A stretch of 56,444 bases of DNA, taken from NCBI GenBank assembly GCA_937922705.1, contig CALAIW010000019.1, forward strand, positions 1 to 56,444. The letters are read 5' to 3'. The position numbers were made by a program, and so were the translations under genes. Within the stretch, counting starts at the first letter, position 1; the number at the start of each line of letters is the position of its first letter. Positions 1 through 8,286 of the stretch are shown piece by piece. This DNA is from an uncultured bacterium (GTDB lineage: Bacteria; Atribacterota; Atribacteria; Atribacterales; Caldatribacteriaceae). The notes below the pieces were generated by a model, which worked only from the letters and a program-made list of their open reading frames with translations, did no database searches and was not told the origin of the DNA.

Positions 1-130
1 CCTCTTCTCCCTCATCAAAGAAACGTTCAACCTCTGTAAATCCCAAAAGGTCACGGTAAAAAGAAACGCTCTTTTCCAAATCCCGAGTCACCAAGGCAAT
101 ATGGTGCACACCCTGCAACTTCCCCTTCAT
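1..130 (-). CDS. VOC/glyoxalase-family protein, N-terminal fragment
   Basis: The first 43 codons of a gene that runs off the left edge. The translation (MKGKLQGVHHIALVTRDLEK, then SVSFYRDLLGF) is the classic first beta-alpha-beta-beta unit of the vicinal-oxygen-chelate (VOC) superfamily: an early metal-ligand His in VHHIALVTRD followed by the FYRDLLGF helix. A GGGAGGTG ribosome-binding site sits 4 bases before the ATG. It lies 58 bases downstream of the exported molybdopterin-fold gene on the same strand. VOC proteins include glyoxalase I, methylmalonyl-CoA epimerase and dioxygenases; too little is visible to choose between them. Confidence 0.8.
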   Translation of the reverse strand, partial: MKGKLQGVHHIALVTRDLEKSVSFYRDLLGFTEVERFFDEGEE

Positions 131-188
131 GGTTCACCTCCCACCTCGTTTCGCGTACTACGCTACAAGATATCCGGCTGCAGAGGAC

Positions 189-806
189 TTAGTCAATCGC
201 AATGGTGGCAATCCATTTTATCCATTTACTGCCAAACATGTCTTCTGCGACCAAACGTACTGGAAAACCATGTTCCAAGGGAAGGGTCTCTCCATTCACC
301 CGCAAAGCCAAAAGGAGGAAATGGTTCTCCACTTCCTCTCGAGAGAAACGCACTGTGTATCCGTCAAGAGCTGTAAAGGAAATCGTCTTGTACTCCCCAG
401 CCACCCCTACTTTTTGGAGGAATTCCTGGAGAGGGATTCCCTCCCACTCAGCATAATCGGCAAAAAACCCTGGACAGATAAGGAGAACTCTCTTTCGCAC
501 CACAGGCATTTCCAGAAGTTCCTGGTAGGTGAAAGACCTTGGATTTTCTAACCCTTTCCCAGTAACGTTAAGTTCCCAATTCTCCACCTGAAAGTCTGAG
601 GGTGGTACTCCTGTTTTTCCTAACTCCTCTATAGCGTCAAGGGGAAGAAGGGAGGGGTCAACCTCTGCCGGATGCAAACGAATGAGCTCGTGTTCAGGAG
701 TATTAGGAGAAAGCTGCACCCTCTCTTTTGCTCCCCCCGAAGGAATTGCGGAAGCGAAAATCATACACATTATCCCAAGAACAATTTTTGCCCCCATTTT
801 GCCCAT
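189..806 (-). CDS. Exported sulfite-oxidase-fold (molybdopterin-binding domain) protein
   Basis: A 205-residue protein with a Sec-type signal peptide (about residues 1-26) followed by one oxidoreductase molybdopterin-binding domain (PF00174-like). The key Cys, the molybdenum ligand in the family, is seen as C111 in LLICPGFFADYAEWEGI, and the second signature HGFPVRLVAEDMFGSKWIKW is near the C-terminus. It is much shorter than sulfite oxidase or MsrP (YedY), with no heme or dimerisation domain. The signal lacks a twin-arginine motif, which is odd for a cofactor-containing exported molybdoenzyme, so the fold may be used without Moco or loaded outside. Start is supported by GGGGGAAAG upstream of the ATG. 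Function unknown beyond the fold. Confidence 0.75.
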   Translation of the reverse strand: MGKMGAKIVLGIMCMIFASAIPSGGAKERVQLSPNTPEHELIRLHPAEVDPSLLPLDAIEELGKTGVPPSDFQVENWELNVTGKGLENPRSFTYQELLEMPVVRKRVLLICPGFFADYAEWEGIPLQEFLQKVGVAGEYKTISFTALDGYTVRFSREEVENHFLLLALRVNGETLPLEHGFPVRLVAEDMFGSKWIKWIATIAID

Positions 807-989
807 CGTGCTTTCCCCCTCTATAGTGAGTGTTTCTCCCTAAAACCCAAGAGACAGATTTCTATTCCGTATCGCTAAGGAACAATGACTACTAGGCAAA
901 TGAGCAAAGGATAGTATGATGGGAACAGCGAGCCACGCCCTTAACGCTTTCCCAAACAATACAAAGTAGGGAATGGGTTTTCGCCCGAA

Positions 990-1121
990 TCAACTCAAGA
1001 AGGCAGGAGAAAGCTTCGGAAAATCAAAAAGAACCTCTTTCTCAGAAGGAACTGTTAGAGAAAAGGGTACGGCTTCTCCAGAGCAAGCTGAGAAAGCCAT
1101 GCCCAGCAAGAAAAACATCAT
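990..1121 (-). pseudogene. Lipoprotein remnant (signal peptide with lipobox, then early stop)
   Basis: A 43-codon reading frame starting ATG-ATG and encoding MMFFLLGMAFSACSGEA, then about 26 residues and a TGA. FSAC is a good lipobox for lipid attachment at Cys13. The open frame continues upstream of the ATG (SRSLLVSVS) and would complete a normal n- and h-region, but no good start codon or ribosome-binding site precedes it, and the mature part is too short for a functional lipoprotein. I read it as the 5' end of a decayed lipoprotein gene between the aldo/keto reductase and the molybdopterin-fold gene. It could also be a very short intact lipopeptide. Confidence 0.4.
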
Positions 1122-1198
1122 ACTTACAGAGACAAGTAAACTTCTAGATACTTCACAACTTCGCTAATGGCTCTTTAGCACCACCCATCACAGTTTCA

Positions 1199-2182
1199 CT
1201 ACCAGCGATGGTGCACATCAGAGCGAATGTACTTTTCGTAAATCTCCCGGATTCTTTCCATAACCTCCTCTTGCAGTGGGGGTAAATCTGAAGCCTTTGC
1301 GTTCTCCTCTGCCTGACGGGGATTTTTAGCTCCTGGAATAACCGTGCTCACCTCAGGAAACATGAGAATCCACTTTAGGGCAAACTGAGCCATGGTAAAG
1401 CCTTCAGGAACAAGCGCCCTGAGCTCTTCTACTGCTTGCAAACCTTTTTCAAAATCCACTCCAGCAAAGGTCTCTCCCCGGTCAAAGGCCTGTCCGTAAC
1501 GGTTGAAGTTTCGGTGGTCGTCAGGAGGAAAAACAGTGTCTTTGGTCATCTTTCCGGTAAGGAGACCGCTTGCAAGGGGTACTCTCGCAATGATAGCTAC
1601 TCTCTTCTCCCGGCAGCGAGAAAAAAGGAGTTCTGCTGGCCTCTGCCGAAAAATGTTATAGATAATCTGCACGCTGCGTACTCCAGGATACTCTATAGCT
1701 TTCAACCCCTCCTCTACTTTTTCGACACTGACGCCATAGTAGCGAATTTTTCCCTGAGCAACGAGTTTATCAAGTGCCTCGAAAACTTCGGGACGATAGT
1801 AGACTTCAGTTGGTGGGCAGTGGAGCTGCAAAAGGTCTACGGTGTCAACCTGGAGATTCCTGAGGCTCCGCTCCACAAACCGTGTGAGGTTTTCTTCGGT
1901 ATACCCATCAGCAGTATGAGGAGAGAGACGCCGTCCGGCCTTGGTGGCCACAAAGACCCGTTCTTTACGTTCTTTGAGGACCCGGGCAATGAGCTGTTCA
2001 CTCCTTCCATCTCCGTACACATCGGCAGTATCGATGAAATTCATGCCACAGTCGATGGCTCTATGTAGGGCTGCAATAGCGTCTTCTTCCTCGACTTTGC
2101 CCCAGCCTCCCCCTATGGCCCAGGCTCCGAAACCCACCTCGCTCACCGCCCAACCGCATTTCCCAAAAACCCGGTAGTTCAT
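1199..2182 (-). CDS. Aldo/keto reductase
   Basis: A 327-residue NAD(P)H-dependent oxidoreductase of the aldo/keto reductase superfamily with a complete TIM barrel. The catalytic tetrad is visible: D51 and Y56 in FIDTADVYGDGRSE, K81 in ATKAG and H121 in LLQLHCPP. The C-terminal nucleotide-binding segment STVIPGAKNPRQAEEN is intact. Length is normal for the YajO/Tas/IolS type. It is preceded by GGGGGTAGTACC and by an inverted repeat at 2209-2231, and follows the UroD/mannosidase genes on the same strand, so it may process a sugar-derived aldehyde or ketone; the substrate cannot be read from sequence. Confidence 0.93.
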   Translation of the reverse strand: MNYRVFGKCGWAVSEVGFGAWAIGGGWGKVEEEDAIAALHRAIDCGMNFIDTADVYGDGRSEQLIARVLKERKERVFVATKAGRRLSPHTADGYTEENLTRFVERSLRNLQVDTVDLLQLHCPPTEVYYRPEVFEALDKLVAQGKIRYYGVSVEKVEEGLKAIEYPGVRSVQIIYNIFRQRPAELLFSRCREKRVAIIARVPLASGLLTGKMTKDTVFPPDDHRNFNRYGQAFDRGETFAGVDFEKGLQAVEELRALVPEGFTMAQFALKWILMFPEVSTVIPGAKNPRQAEENAKASDLPPLQEEVMERIREIYEKYIRSDVHHRW

Positions 2183-2208
2183 GGTACTACCCCCTTAAGT
2201 GCAAAATC

Positions 2209-2231
2209 TTTAAAGGTAGTATACCTTTAAA
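2209..2231. repeat. Perfect 10-bp inverted repeat upstream of the aldo/keto reductase
   Basis: The arms TTTAAAGGTA and TACCTTTAAA are separated by 3 bases. The repeat sits 27 bases upstream of the aldo/keto reductase start and 54 bases past the stop of the preceding UroD-family gene, in a 103-base gap. On the minus strand a short ATTTT run follows, so it could be a weak terminator of the sugar operon, or an operator for the reductase gene. Confidence 0.45.
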
Positions 2232-2285
2232 AAACGCCTCTCCAAAAATGCTTAAAGCAGAAGCTTATGCAAAACTCTGTCTTCT

Positions 2286-3401
2286 CTAATACACGCACTC
2301 CCGGGCCGCTTCAACGTATACCCGCAAGTTTTCCAGAGGAGTATCGAAGAAATGATCAGCACAGGAGAGGATATACCCTCCTTCATACCCCACTTTTTCA
2401 AAAAGCGTTTGAACCATGGTGCGTATCTCCTCCTCGGTACCATGGGTCAGCACGTTAATCTGATCCATACCGCCAATAAGGGCCAAGCGACGTCCCACCT
2501 TTTCCTTAAACTCCCAGGGTTCCTGATTACCCCCAATGCTTGTAGGGGCTAAGGTTTCTGAGGCATCCGTTCCATTAGCTATGATATACTCCTCAATGCC
2601 TTTTGTCCCACCACAGGTATGGTAAGTAACTCTAAAACCTAGATCGTGTAGGGCTTGGTGGAGCTTGCAATCGTAAGGGAGGCAGAACTCCTCATGGATT
2701 TTAGGAGAAATCAAGGTAGAGGAAGCCGCTCCTCCTCCGGTTTCCACAAGGTCAAATGTTGCTCCTTTCATAGTTTCGATAAACTGGAGTTTCTTTTCAA
2801 GGAGTATGGAAAGCAACTCATGTACCCAATCTGGTTTATCAAAGGTTCGCAAAATGAGCTCCCCGATGTCCATAAGGCATGCTGCGTGTTGCCAGCATCC
2901 TGCCTGATCCCCCCAGATAAGCCCTCTTAGAATTCCTCGATCCCCAATACGGTCGTAAAGTCTATTGACCGCCTTCACATCAAGCTTTTGCACTGGCATG
3001 TACTTTTTAATAAGTGTGATATCCTCGTCGTGTTTAATAAGGTACTCTGTAACCCAAACCGTCTTGCGATTGCCTCCGGTTCTATAGGTCAGGACCCCCT
3101 CAGGCGTGGTAATGGTGTGCTTGTATTCCCAATCATCCGGATCATTTCTCAACACCTCTACCTCGTGCCGCCAAGTAGGTGTTGAGAATCTCGAGAAATC
3201 AGGATTTGCGAGCCAAAACTGTTCCATTTCCTGCACGTACTGAACCGCTGCATCCATACCGAAGTACTCAAAGGCTTCAAGCTCATCCATACCCCCAAGG
3301 TACGTCTCAAGATGGTACCTTTGCCACTGATGCACAGTTACTGGAAGACGATCGGGAATGCCCCGTTCAAGGGCAATAATCATTCGTTCTTTTGAGGTCA
3401 T
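2286..3401 (-). CDS. UroD-fold methyltransferase-like protein 1 (full H-x-C...C motif)
   Basis: A 371-residue protein of the uroporphyrinogen decarboxylase superfamily. It opens with the family start MTSKERMIIALERGIPDRLP and ends with DTPLENLRVYVEAARE. It carries H261-x-C263 (YHTCGG) and C347 (YILSCADH), the zinc-ligand pattern of the MtaA/MtbA/CmuA cobalamin-dependent methyltransferase branch, not of the heme enzyme HemE. It overlaps the mannosidase gene upstream by 4 bases, so the two are translationally coupled. No corrinoid-protein gene is in the window. A role in demethylation or another C1 step on a sugar or glycoside is possible but is inference; the family assignment is firm. Confidence 0.85.
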   Translation of the reverse strand: MTSKERMIIALERGIPDRLPVTVHQWQRYHLETYLGGMDELEAFEYFGMDAAVQYVQEMEQFWLANPDFSRFSTPTWRHEVEVLRNDPDDWEYKHTITTPEGVLTYRTGGNRKTVWVTEYLIKHDEDITLIKKYMPVQKLDVKAVNRLYDRIGDRGILRGLIWGDQAGCWQHAACLMDIGELILRTFDKPDWVHELLSILLEKKLQFIETMKGATFDLVETGGGAASSTLISPKIHEEFCLPYDCKLHQALHDLGFRVTYHTCGGTKGIEEYIIANGTDASETLAPTSIGGNQEPWEFKEKVGRRLALIGGMDQINVLTHGTEEEIRTMVQTLFEKVGYEGGYILSCADHFFDTPLENLRVYVEAARECVY

Positions 3402-6034
3402 GAAGTCTCTTGCCCCCTCTTCTGAAAGACAACGCCCCAGGTAGCAATTGCAAAAGGACCCATGGTTCCCTCTACAGCATTACCTTGCACCGGAACAAGT
3501 TCTTCTTCCTCTTCAACAAGAGAAAGTCGCTGCAGTGCGAGCACGGGAAGGGTAAACGAAAGGCGGAAAGGCTGAGAAGAAGCCGTGGGATTATACATCC
3601 GCAAAACAACGCCGTCACCATTTTCCTTCAGCTTCAAGGCGCTTAAAACGAGTACTGGATTATCGCACTCAAAAAATGACCAACCATCGAGAAAATAATC
3701 TTTGTCCCCTTTGACCTGCAAAAGAAGGGGTGGTCGACTGAAAAGACAAGCTTCCCGATTCAGGAAAAGGTGCAAGGCAGGGCCTTTGGAGAAAAGAAGT
3801 GCCAAACGAAAACGATGGTTCCCCAAACACTGGGCTCCCTCCGTAGGCAGGCTCCAGCCGGCATCCCCCCTTCGAGTTAAAAGGTCATCTCGCGAGAGCC
3901 ATCCCACCGCACGCAAAAGGGTAATAGCTATCCTTGTCCCCTTTCCTTTTGGAGACACTTCATATTCCCGAAGCCCCTGATTGAAGAGGGCAAAGACCTT
4001 TTCTCCATCTTCCAGGAAAACAAAATCGTTTTGAGGGTGGGCCTTGCCGTCATTTTCCCGTCGCAGAATGGCAAAGTGGGCATCGGCGAAGTGGTGCTCT
4101 GTTTCAAAAGGCACGTCAAAAAGGATTCGTAACCGGTGGTCTTTGGCAGTGTTTTCCAAACCGATATCAAGGTCAATCCTCCGCAACCCTTTATAGAGAC
4201 GAATATCAACAGTGACAGGAATCACAACCCTTTCCCTACTTCGCCCTTTACGGTCCGGGGTAAGGGAACGAGGAATCGCCATATCGTAACGGAGACGAAT
4301 ACTCCGGACGTATTCGTCCTTCCTCACCCATGAAATGGTAGGAGGAAAGTCACTACTTTGAATAATTTCATCATTTTCACAAGGAGAGTAGTCATACTCA
4401 TCGCCGGCATCAGCACCATCCTCAAAGACAAGACCTAAAACGTATTCCTGTGAGAGTTCGTGAACGAAAAGACGAAGGTACCCCGATGGTTCCACCACAA
4501 TCCGATAGAACTCGTTCTCTAAAACATTTCCTTCAGGAAAAACCGAATGGCTCTCTTTCGTAACGTTTCGAGGAACGATACGGTAGGCCCGAAAACCAAG
4601 GGGTGGGAGATTGTGCACTTGAAAGCCAAGAACACATCGCTGCGCTCTAAAAATTTGAGGAAGAGTATGGGACGGAGTAGCCATAAACGTAACCCAGTCA
4701 CTCTCAAGGATTTCAGGAATCACAGTCTCTTCTTGGCTTTGGAGTTCCAGGGCATGGTAAAGAGTGCTTTCTTGGGGCGTGTAAGAGAGAATCTTACTCG
4801 CCTCGAAGTCCACCTCCCGTATCTTCGCTTTCTGAAGGTACACTTCGCCCTCAAGATACACATCCACCGGATAGGGATAGGGGTTAAAAATGAGGAGGAT
4901 ATCTGCACCACCGTGAAAGCGCTCTTCCAGAATCCTCTCTGCCTCCTCTAGGAGCTTTTCCCCTATAGTCTCAATCTTGCGATACCGAAACATCATTTCC
5001 TCGTGTACTGCATCAATACTGCAACCACAGATAGAGTCGTGAGGAGAGTTCTGCAGAAGGAGTTTCCAAAGGTAAGTAAGGTACTCCTTAGGATACGGAC
5101 CACCTAAAAGAGAGATAACGGTATACAGAGGTTCAAGCCACTTCTCAAGAAGAGAGGAACACTGATGGTGTTTCTGTTTTAAGTACACTCTAGTTGAGAG
5201 TGTTCCTCCCAGAAGGTAGTTAAGGTCATCAGCCCTCCATTCACCCTCATAAATGAAAAGTTCTGGAGCTTCTTCCTCAATCTTCCGAAAGAGATATTGT
5301 AAATGGGAATGGAGCACAACATGTTCGGGAAGTCTCTTGCGAAGGATATCGAGTTTCTTCGAAAGCTTCGGGTCCGGTTCGACATGGTCGCTCCCGTTCA
5401 TGAGTAGCAGATGTGGAGTTGTGGCAAAGGGAGCGAGTTTCTCTATAAGCCCAAGAATTCTTCGAACGAGCTGTTCCTCATCCTCCGGTAGGTCAGTCGC
5501 CACACCATATCCAAAAGGCATGTAAAGGGTCAAAACTCTTGAGCCGTCGGGTGCTTGCCAAAAAAACTCGCTTTTGCACACCGTTCGTGGTGCTCCCCGC
5601 CAAAACGTGGCGTAGGGAATACCACTTTTTCTGAGAATTTGAGGCATCTGGGCGATGTGACCAAAAGAATCGGGGAGGTAACCAATTCTATTGTCCCCAC
5701 CAAATACCCGCATAATGTCCCTTCCCAAAAGGAGGTTCCGAATGTGGGTCTCACCACTCACCAAAAACTCATCAGTCAGGACATACCAAGGGCCAACGAA
5801 GAGTCTTCCTCCCTCGATGTATGTCCTAAGCTCGTCCCATCGAGATGGTTTCATATCCAGGTAATCTTCAAGAACTATTGTCTGGCCATCCAGTAAAAAG
5901 TACCTGTATGCTGGGTCTTCTCGAAAAATATTAAGGAGGTGGTCGATGAGCTTCACGAGACGAAAACGGAAGGCGTCAAAGGTTTCATACCACTCTCTAT
6001 CCCAGTGCGTATGGCTCACAAAGTGCAAATACAC
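3398..6034 (-). CDS. Glycoside hydrolase family 38 alpha-mannosidase
   Basis: An 878-residue cytoplasmic GH38 enzyme (no signal peptide) that cleaves alpha-mannosidic linkages with retention. The zinc site and nucleophile are visible: H10 and D12 in VSHTHWDREW, the nucleophile D122 in GYLPDSFGH and H332 in NSPHDSICG. Length matches bacterial GH38 enzymes such as MngB. I chose the GTG at 6034 because GGAGG lies 8 bases upstream of it; a GTG at 6043 overlaps that site. It is flanked on both sides by UroD-fold genes and sits downstream of a sugar importer, so it probably acts on an imported mannoside or mannosyl-glycerate-like substrate. There is no PTS, so a phosphorylated substrate as for MngB is less likely. 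Confidence 0.95.
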   Translation of the reverse strand: MYLHFVSHTHWDREWYETFDAFRFRLVKLIDHLLNIFREDPAYRYFLLDGQTIVLEDYLDMKPSRWDELRTYIEGGRLFVGPWYVLTDEFLVSGETHIRNLLLGRDIMRVFGGDNRIGYLPDSFGHIAQMPQILRKSGIPYATFWRGAPRTVCKSEFFWQAPDGSRVLTLYMPFGYGVATDLPEDEEQLVRRILGLIEKLAPFATTPHLLLMNGSDHVEPDPKLSKKLDILRKRLPEHVVLHSHLQYLFRKIEEEAPELFIYEGEWRADDLNYLLGGTLSTRVYLKQKHHQCSSLLEKWLEPLYTVISLLGGPYPKEYLTYLWKLLLQNSPHDSICGCSIDAVHEEMMFRYRKIETIGEKLLEEAERILEERFHGGADILLIFNPYPYPVDVYLEGEVYLQKAKIREVDFEASKILSYTPQESTLYHALELQSQEETVIPEILESDWVTFMATPSHTLPQIFRAQRCVLGFQVHNLPPLGFRAYRIVPRNVTKESHSVFPEGNVLENEFYRIVVEPSGYLRLFVHELSQEYVLGLVFEDGADAGDEYDYSPCENDEIIQSSDFPPTISWVRKDEYVRSIRLRYDMAIPRSLTPDRKGRSRERVVIPVTVDIRLYKGLRRIDLDIGLENTAKDHRLRILFDVPFETEHHFADAHFAILRRENDGKAHPQNDFVFLEDGEKVFALFNQGLREYEVSPKGKGTRIAITLLRAVGWLSRDDLLTRRGDAGWSLPTEGAQCLGNHRFRLALLFSKGPALHLFLNREACLFSRPPLLLQVKGDKDYFLDGWSFFECDNPVLVLSALKLKENGDGVVLRMYNPTASSQPFRLSFTLPVLALQRLSLVEEEEELVPVQGNAVEGTMGPFAIATWGVVFQKRGQETS

Positions 6035-6055
6035 CCAAAACACCTCCAGAAAGGT

Positions 6056-7174
6056 TTACCGTCTTCCTAATTCCTCACAGAGGGCAAAGTAGTAAAACAC
6101 ATTTTCTGGAGGAATAATGTGGGTGATGTGGTTTGAAACACAATAAAAATACCCAGGGCAATCTTTGCCAAAGCGCGTGCAACGTTCTACTTCCCTCCTA
6201 ATGTCCTCTTTCGTCCCCTCTGCCAATATCCTTCCATCGATGTTACCGACCATGACCTTCTCCTGCCCGTATTTTCGAACCAATGCCTCGAGGTCCGTGT
6301 AACTCTCGGCAAAAAACCCATCTGCGCCACAGGCAAGAACGTCATCAATGACACTGTCAAGCTTCCCATCAGAGATAAAAATCACCTTCTTTCCTCTCCG
6401 TTTCAAAGGCTCCCATATCATCTCGTAGTAAGGATAGAGATTCTTTCGGTACCATTCCGGATTGAAAATAGGACCTCTGGTGGTGCACAAATCGTCATGA
6501 CTTGTGAATACTTCAATATCGGTTAAGGAAAACGCCAAGGTCACCTTGAGGGAGATTTCGACGAACCCCTTCCAGATTCTCTGGAATTCCTGGGGATAGA
6601 GGTAGGCAAGTTCCGCAAAGAACTCCCATCCAAAGAGCATGAGTGGCCACATGAGAAGCGTTCGGTAATAATGACCAGGAACAAGCGCCCTTTCTCCAAC
6701 AAGATTCTGGAGATAATGGAAATCCTCGTTGAGCTTTCTGACCATTTCTTCTAGTGGGAGGTGTAAGAATCGCTGGAGAGGGTCTATGTCTTCAAATACC
6801 TCCTTCGACTCTTGCTCCAGGAATGTCGACACCGGGTCAAAGCGCAGAACATCCTCAATAGAGCGAAACCAAGAACCGTGGTCCCATTCCCAGGTTGTCC
6901 CGCCTCCCCATCGGCTCACCTTTTTACCACGCTCGTTGACAATGGTCCCGTTTTCAAGGACCTGAAACGCAGAAGGAACATCTGTACGAGGGGGAATTTC
7001 CACGTCGATGGGAAGAAGCTCTAAAGTACGCAATCGCGCTTTTTGGGGATGCAACACTGGGTCAATTCCCGTCAGCTGCAATTCAAACTCGGGATTTGCC
7101 AAGAACTCCCAGTGAGGAATACGGTCTGTAGGCTGCAGGAAAAAGGCAGCTTTAGCCCTGCTTCTACTTCCCAT
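6056..7174 (-). CDS. UroD-fold protein 2 (H-x-C motif lost)
   Basis: A 372-residue UroD-superfamily protein recognised by the PTDRIPHWEF start, the DDLCTTRGPIFNPEWYRKNLYPYYE segment and the closing PPENVFYYF helix. Where its relatives have H-x-C it reads VIFISDGKLD (S268, D269), so two expected metal ligands are missing; a Cys at 345 (YFYCVSNH) aligns with the third ligand. That suggests a different metal site or a non-enzymatic role. It overlaps the upstream gene by 11 bases with the ATG chosen (20 with a GTG 9 bases earlier; GGGGTGA fits the ATG better) and is 21 bases from the mannosidase start. Confidence 0.8.
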   Translation of the reverse strand: MGSRSRAKAAFFLQPTDRIPHWEFLANPEFELQLTGIDPVLHPQKARLRTLELLPIDVEIPPRTDVPSAFQVLENGTIVNERGKKVSRWGGGTTWEWDHGSWFRSIEDVLRFDPVSTFLEQESKEVFEDIDPLQRFLHLPLEEMVRKLNEDFHYLQNLVGERALVPGHYYRTLLMWPLMLFGWEFFAELAYLYPQEFQRIWKGFVEISLKVTLAFSLTDIEVFTSHDDLCTTRGPIFNPEWYRKNLYPYYEMIWEPLKRRGKKVIFISDGKLDSVIDDVLACGADGFFAESYTDLEALVRKYGQEKVMVGNIDGRILAEGTKEDIRREVERCTRFGKDCPGYFYCVSNHITHIIPPENVFYYFALCEELGRR

Positions 7175-8267
7175 CCTGTTCACCCCAGTGCGCGAAGATA
7201 CGGTAAATCTCCTCTAGCTCGTTCTCACCCCAAACCATATCGTGCCCAAGGAGAGAGTTCGTCGTATCAACAAGAATATAGAGACCAGTCACACCTTTGC
7301 CTCCCTCTTTGAGATGCATTAAATAGCTCAAAACACTGTCGAAAACGATGTCTTTGTTCAATCCCACATGAGGAGAGAGAATAACTCTGTTACCAAGCTT
7401 TTTTGTGACCTCCTCAAAGGGCGTTTCAGTGGCACCAAAATTTATCCCTTTGAGGTTCTCAACCTCAAGAAGCACCTCCAAGTTGTGAGAGAAATTCCCA
7501 CAAGAATGGATAAGGACTCCACCAAATTCCCTAGAAAGAATATCGATATAGGGAAGTGCAAACTCTCGATAGAGCTCCGGAGAAAGAAGCGAAAGAAGGT
7601 CTTCACTCACACAAATTCCTTCCCCCCATGGAAGGTAGTGCTGGAGATGACAGGGGATAAATTCTGTGCCTTGAGCCTCCTTCCTCTGAGCATGAACAAA
7701 CTCGATAATGAGTTCAGTGACCATCTCAAGGAGATGATGGACAGCTCGAGGGGCGTCAAAAAGCGCAAGGAAGAAACTGTTGCTTTCCCACAAAAGATAG
7801 GCAACATCAATCGGTCCTTGAAGATCGGTCATCTTTATCGGTACACTTCCTCGCGTTTCTTTTACTGCGAAGCGGGTAAAATCAAGAACAACCCCAAGAA
7901 GGCCATCCCGCACCGAGGGTTTCTTTATTTGAAAGACCTTACTAGGATCATCGAAAATAATCGGTTCACTCCAGGGGTGTCGACCCTCAGAGAAACAGAG
8001 CGGGCATCCAAAGGCTGAGGGGAAAATGCTGGTCCCAAAATCCGTACGAACAGCGGGAACATCAAAATCAAGAATGTGCTTCCGCGAAGCTATACGCTGT
8101 AGCTCTGCACAAAGGATGACCTCAAACGAAAAAGCTTTAGATCCCCACGACACAAGGTCCTGAGCCTTGGAACCGATATAGAAAACAGGACCAGGTTCCT
8201 TACGTTGCCAAAAACGTCTGACATAGTCCTTTTTTTCCTCTTCAGAGTAATGCAGTGGAAGCACCAA
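7164..8267 (-). CDS. UroD-fold protein 3 (H-x-C present, third ligand lost)
   Basis: A 367-residue protein of the UroD superfamily, most divergent at its N-terminus. It keeps H254-x-C256 in VLIHSCGNF but has no Cys in the region where the third zinc ligand is expected (YILVDTTNSLLGHD). The first gene after the two permeases, 19 bases downstream. Start is TTG at 8267 (or GTG at 8264), both served by GGAGGAG. With proteins 1 and 2 it forms a set of three paralogues within one operon, each with a different subset of the ligand motif. Exact reaction unknown. Confidence 0.78.
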   Translation of the reverse strand: MVLPLHYSEEEKKDYVRRFWQRKEPGPVFYIGSKAQDLVSWGSKAFSFEVILCAELQRIASRKHILDFDVPAVRTDFGTSIFPSAFGCPLCFSEGRHPWSEPIIFDDPSKVFQIKKPSVRDGLLGVVLDFTRFAVKETRGSVPIKMTDLQGPIDVAYLLWESNSFFLALFDAPRAVHHLLEMVTELIIEFVHAQRKEAQGTEFIPCHLQHYLPWGEGICVSEDLLSLLSPELYREFALPYIDILSREFGGVLIHSCGNFSHNLEVLLEVENLKGINFGATETPFEEVTKKLGNRVILSPHVGLNKDIVFDSVLSYLMHLKEGGKGVTGLYILVDTTNSLLGHDMVWGENELEEIYRIFAHWGEQDGK

Positions 8268-8286
8268 TATTTTCTCCTCCCTTTCT

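Noticed and set aside
2286-3401. HemE (heme pathway uroporphyrinogen decarboxylase)
   Set aside because: The H-x-C and later Cys pattern and the operon context fit the methyltransferase-like branch; no other heme genes are nearby.
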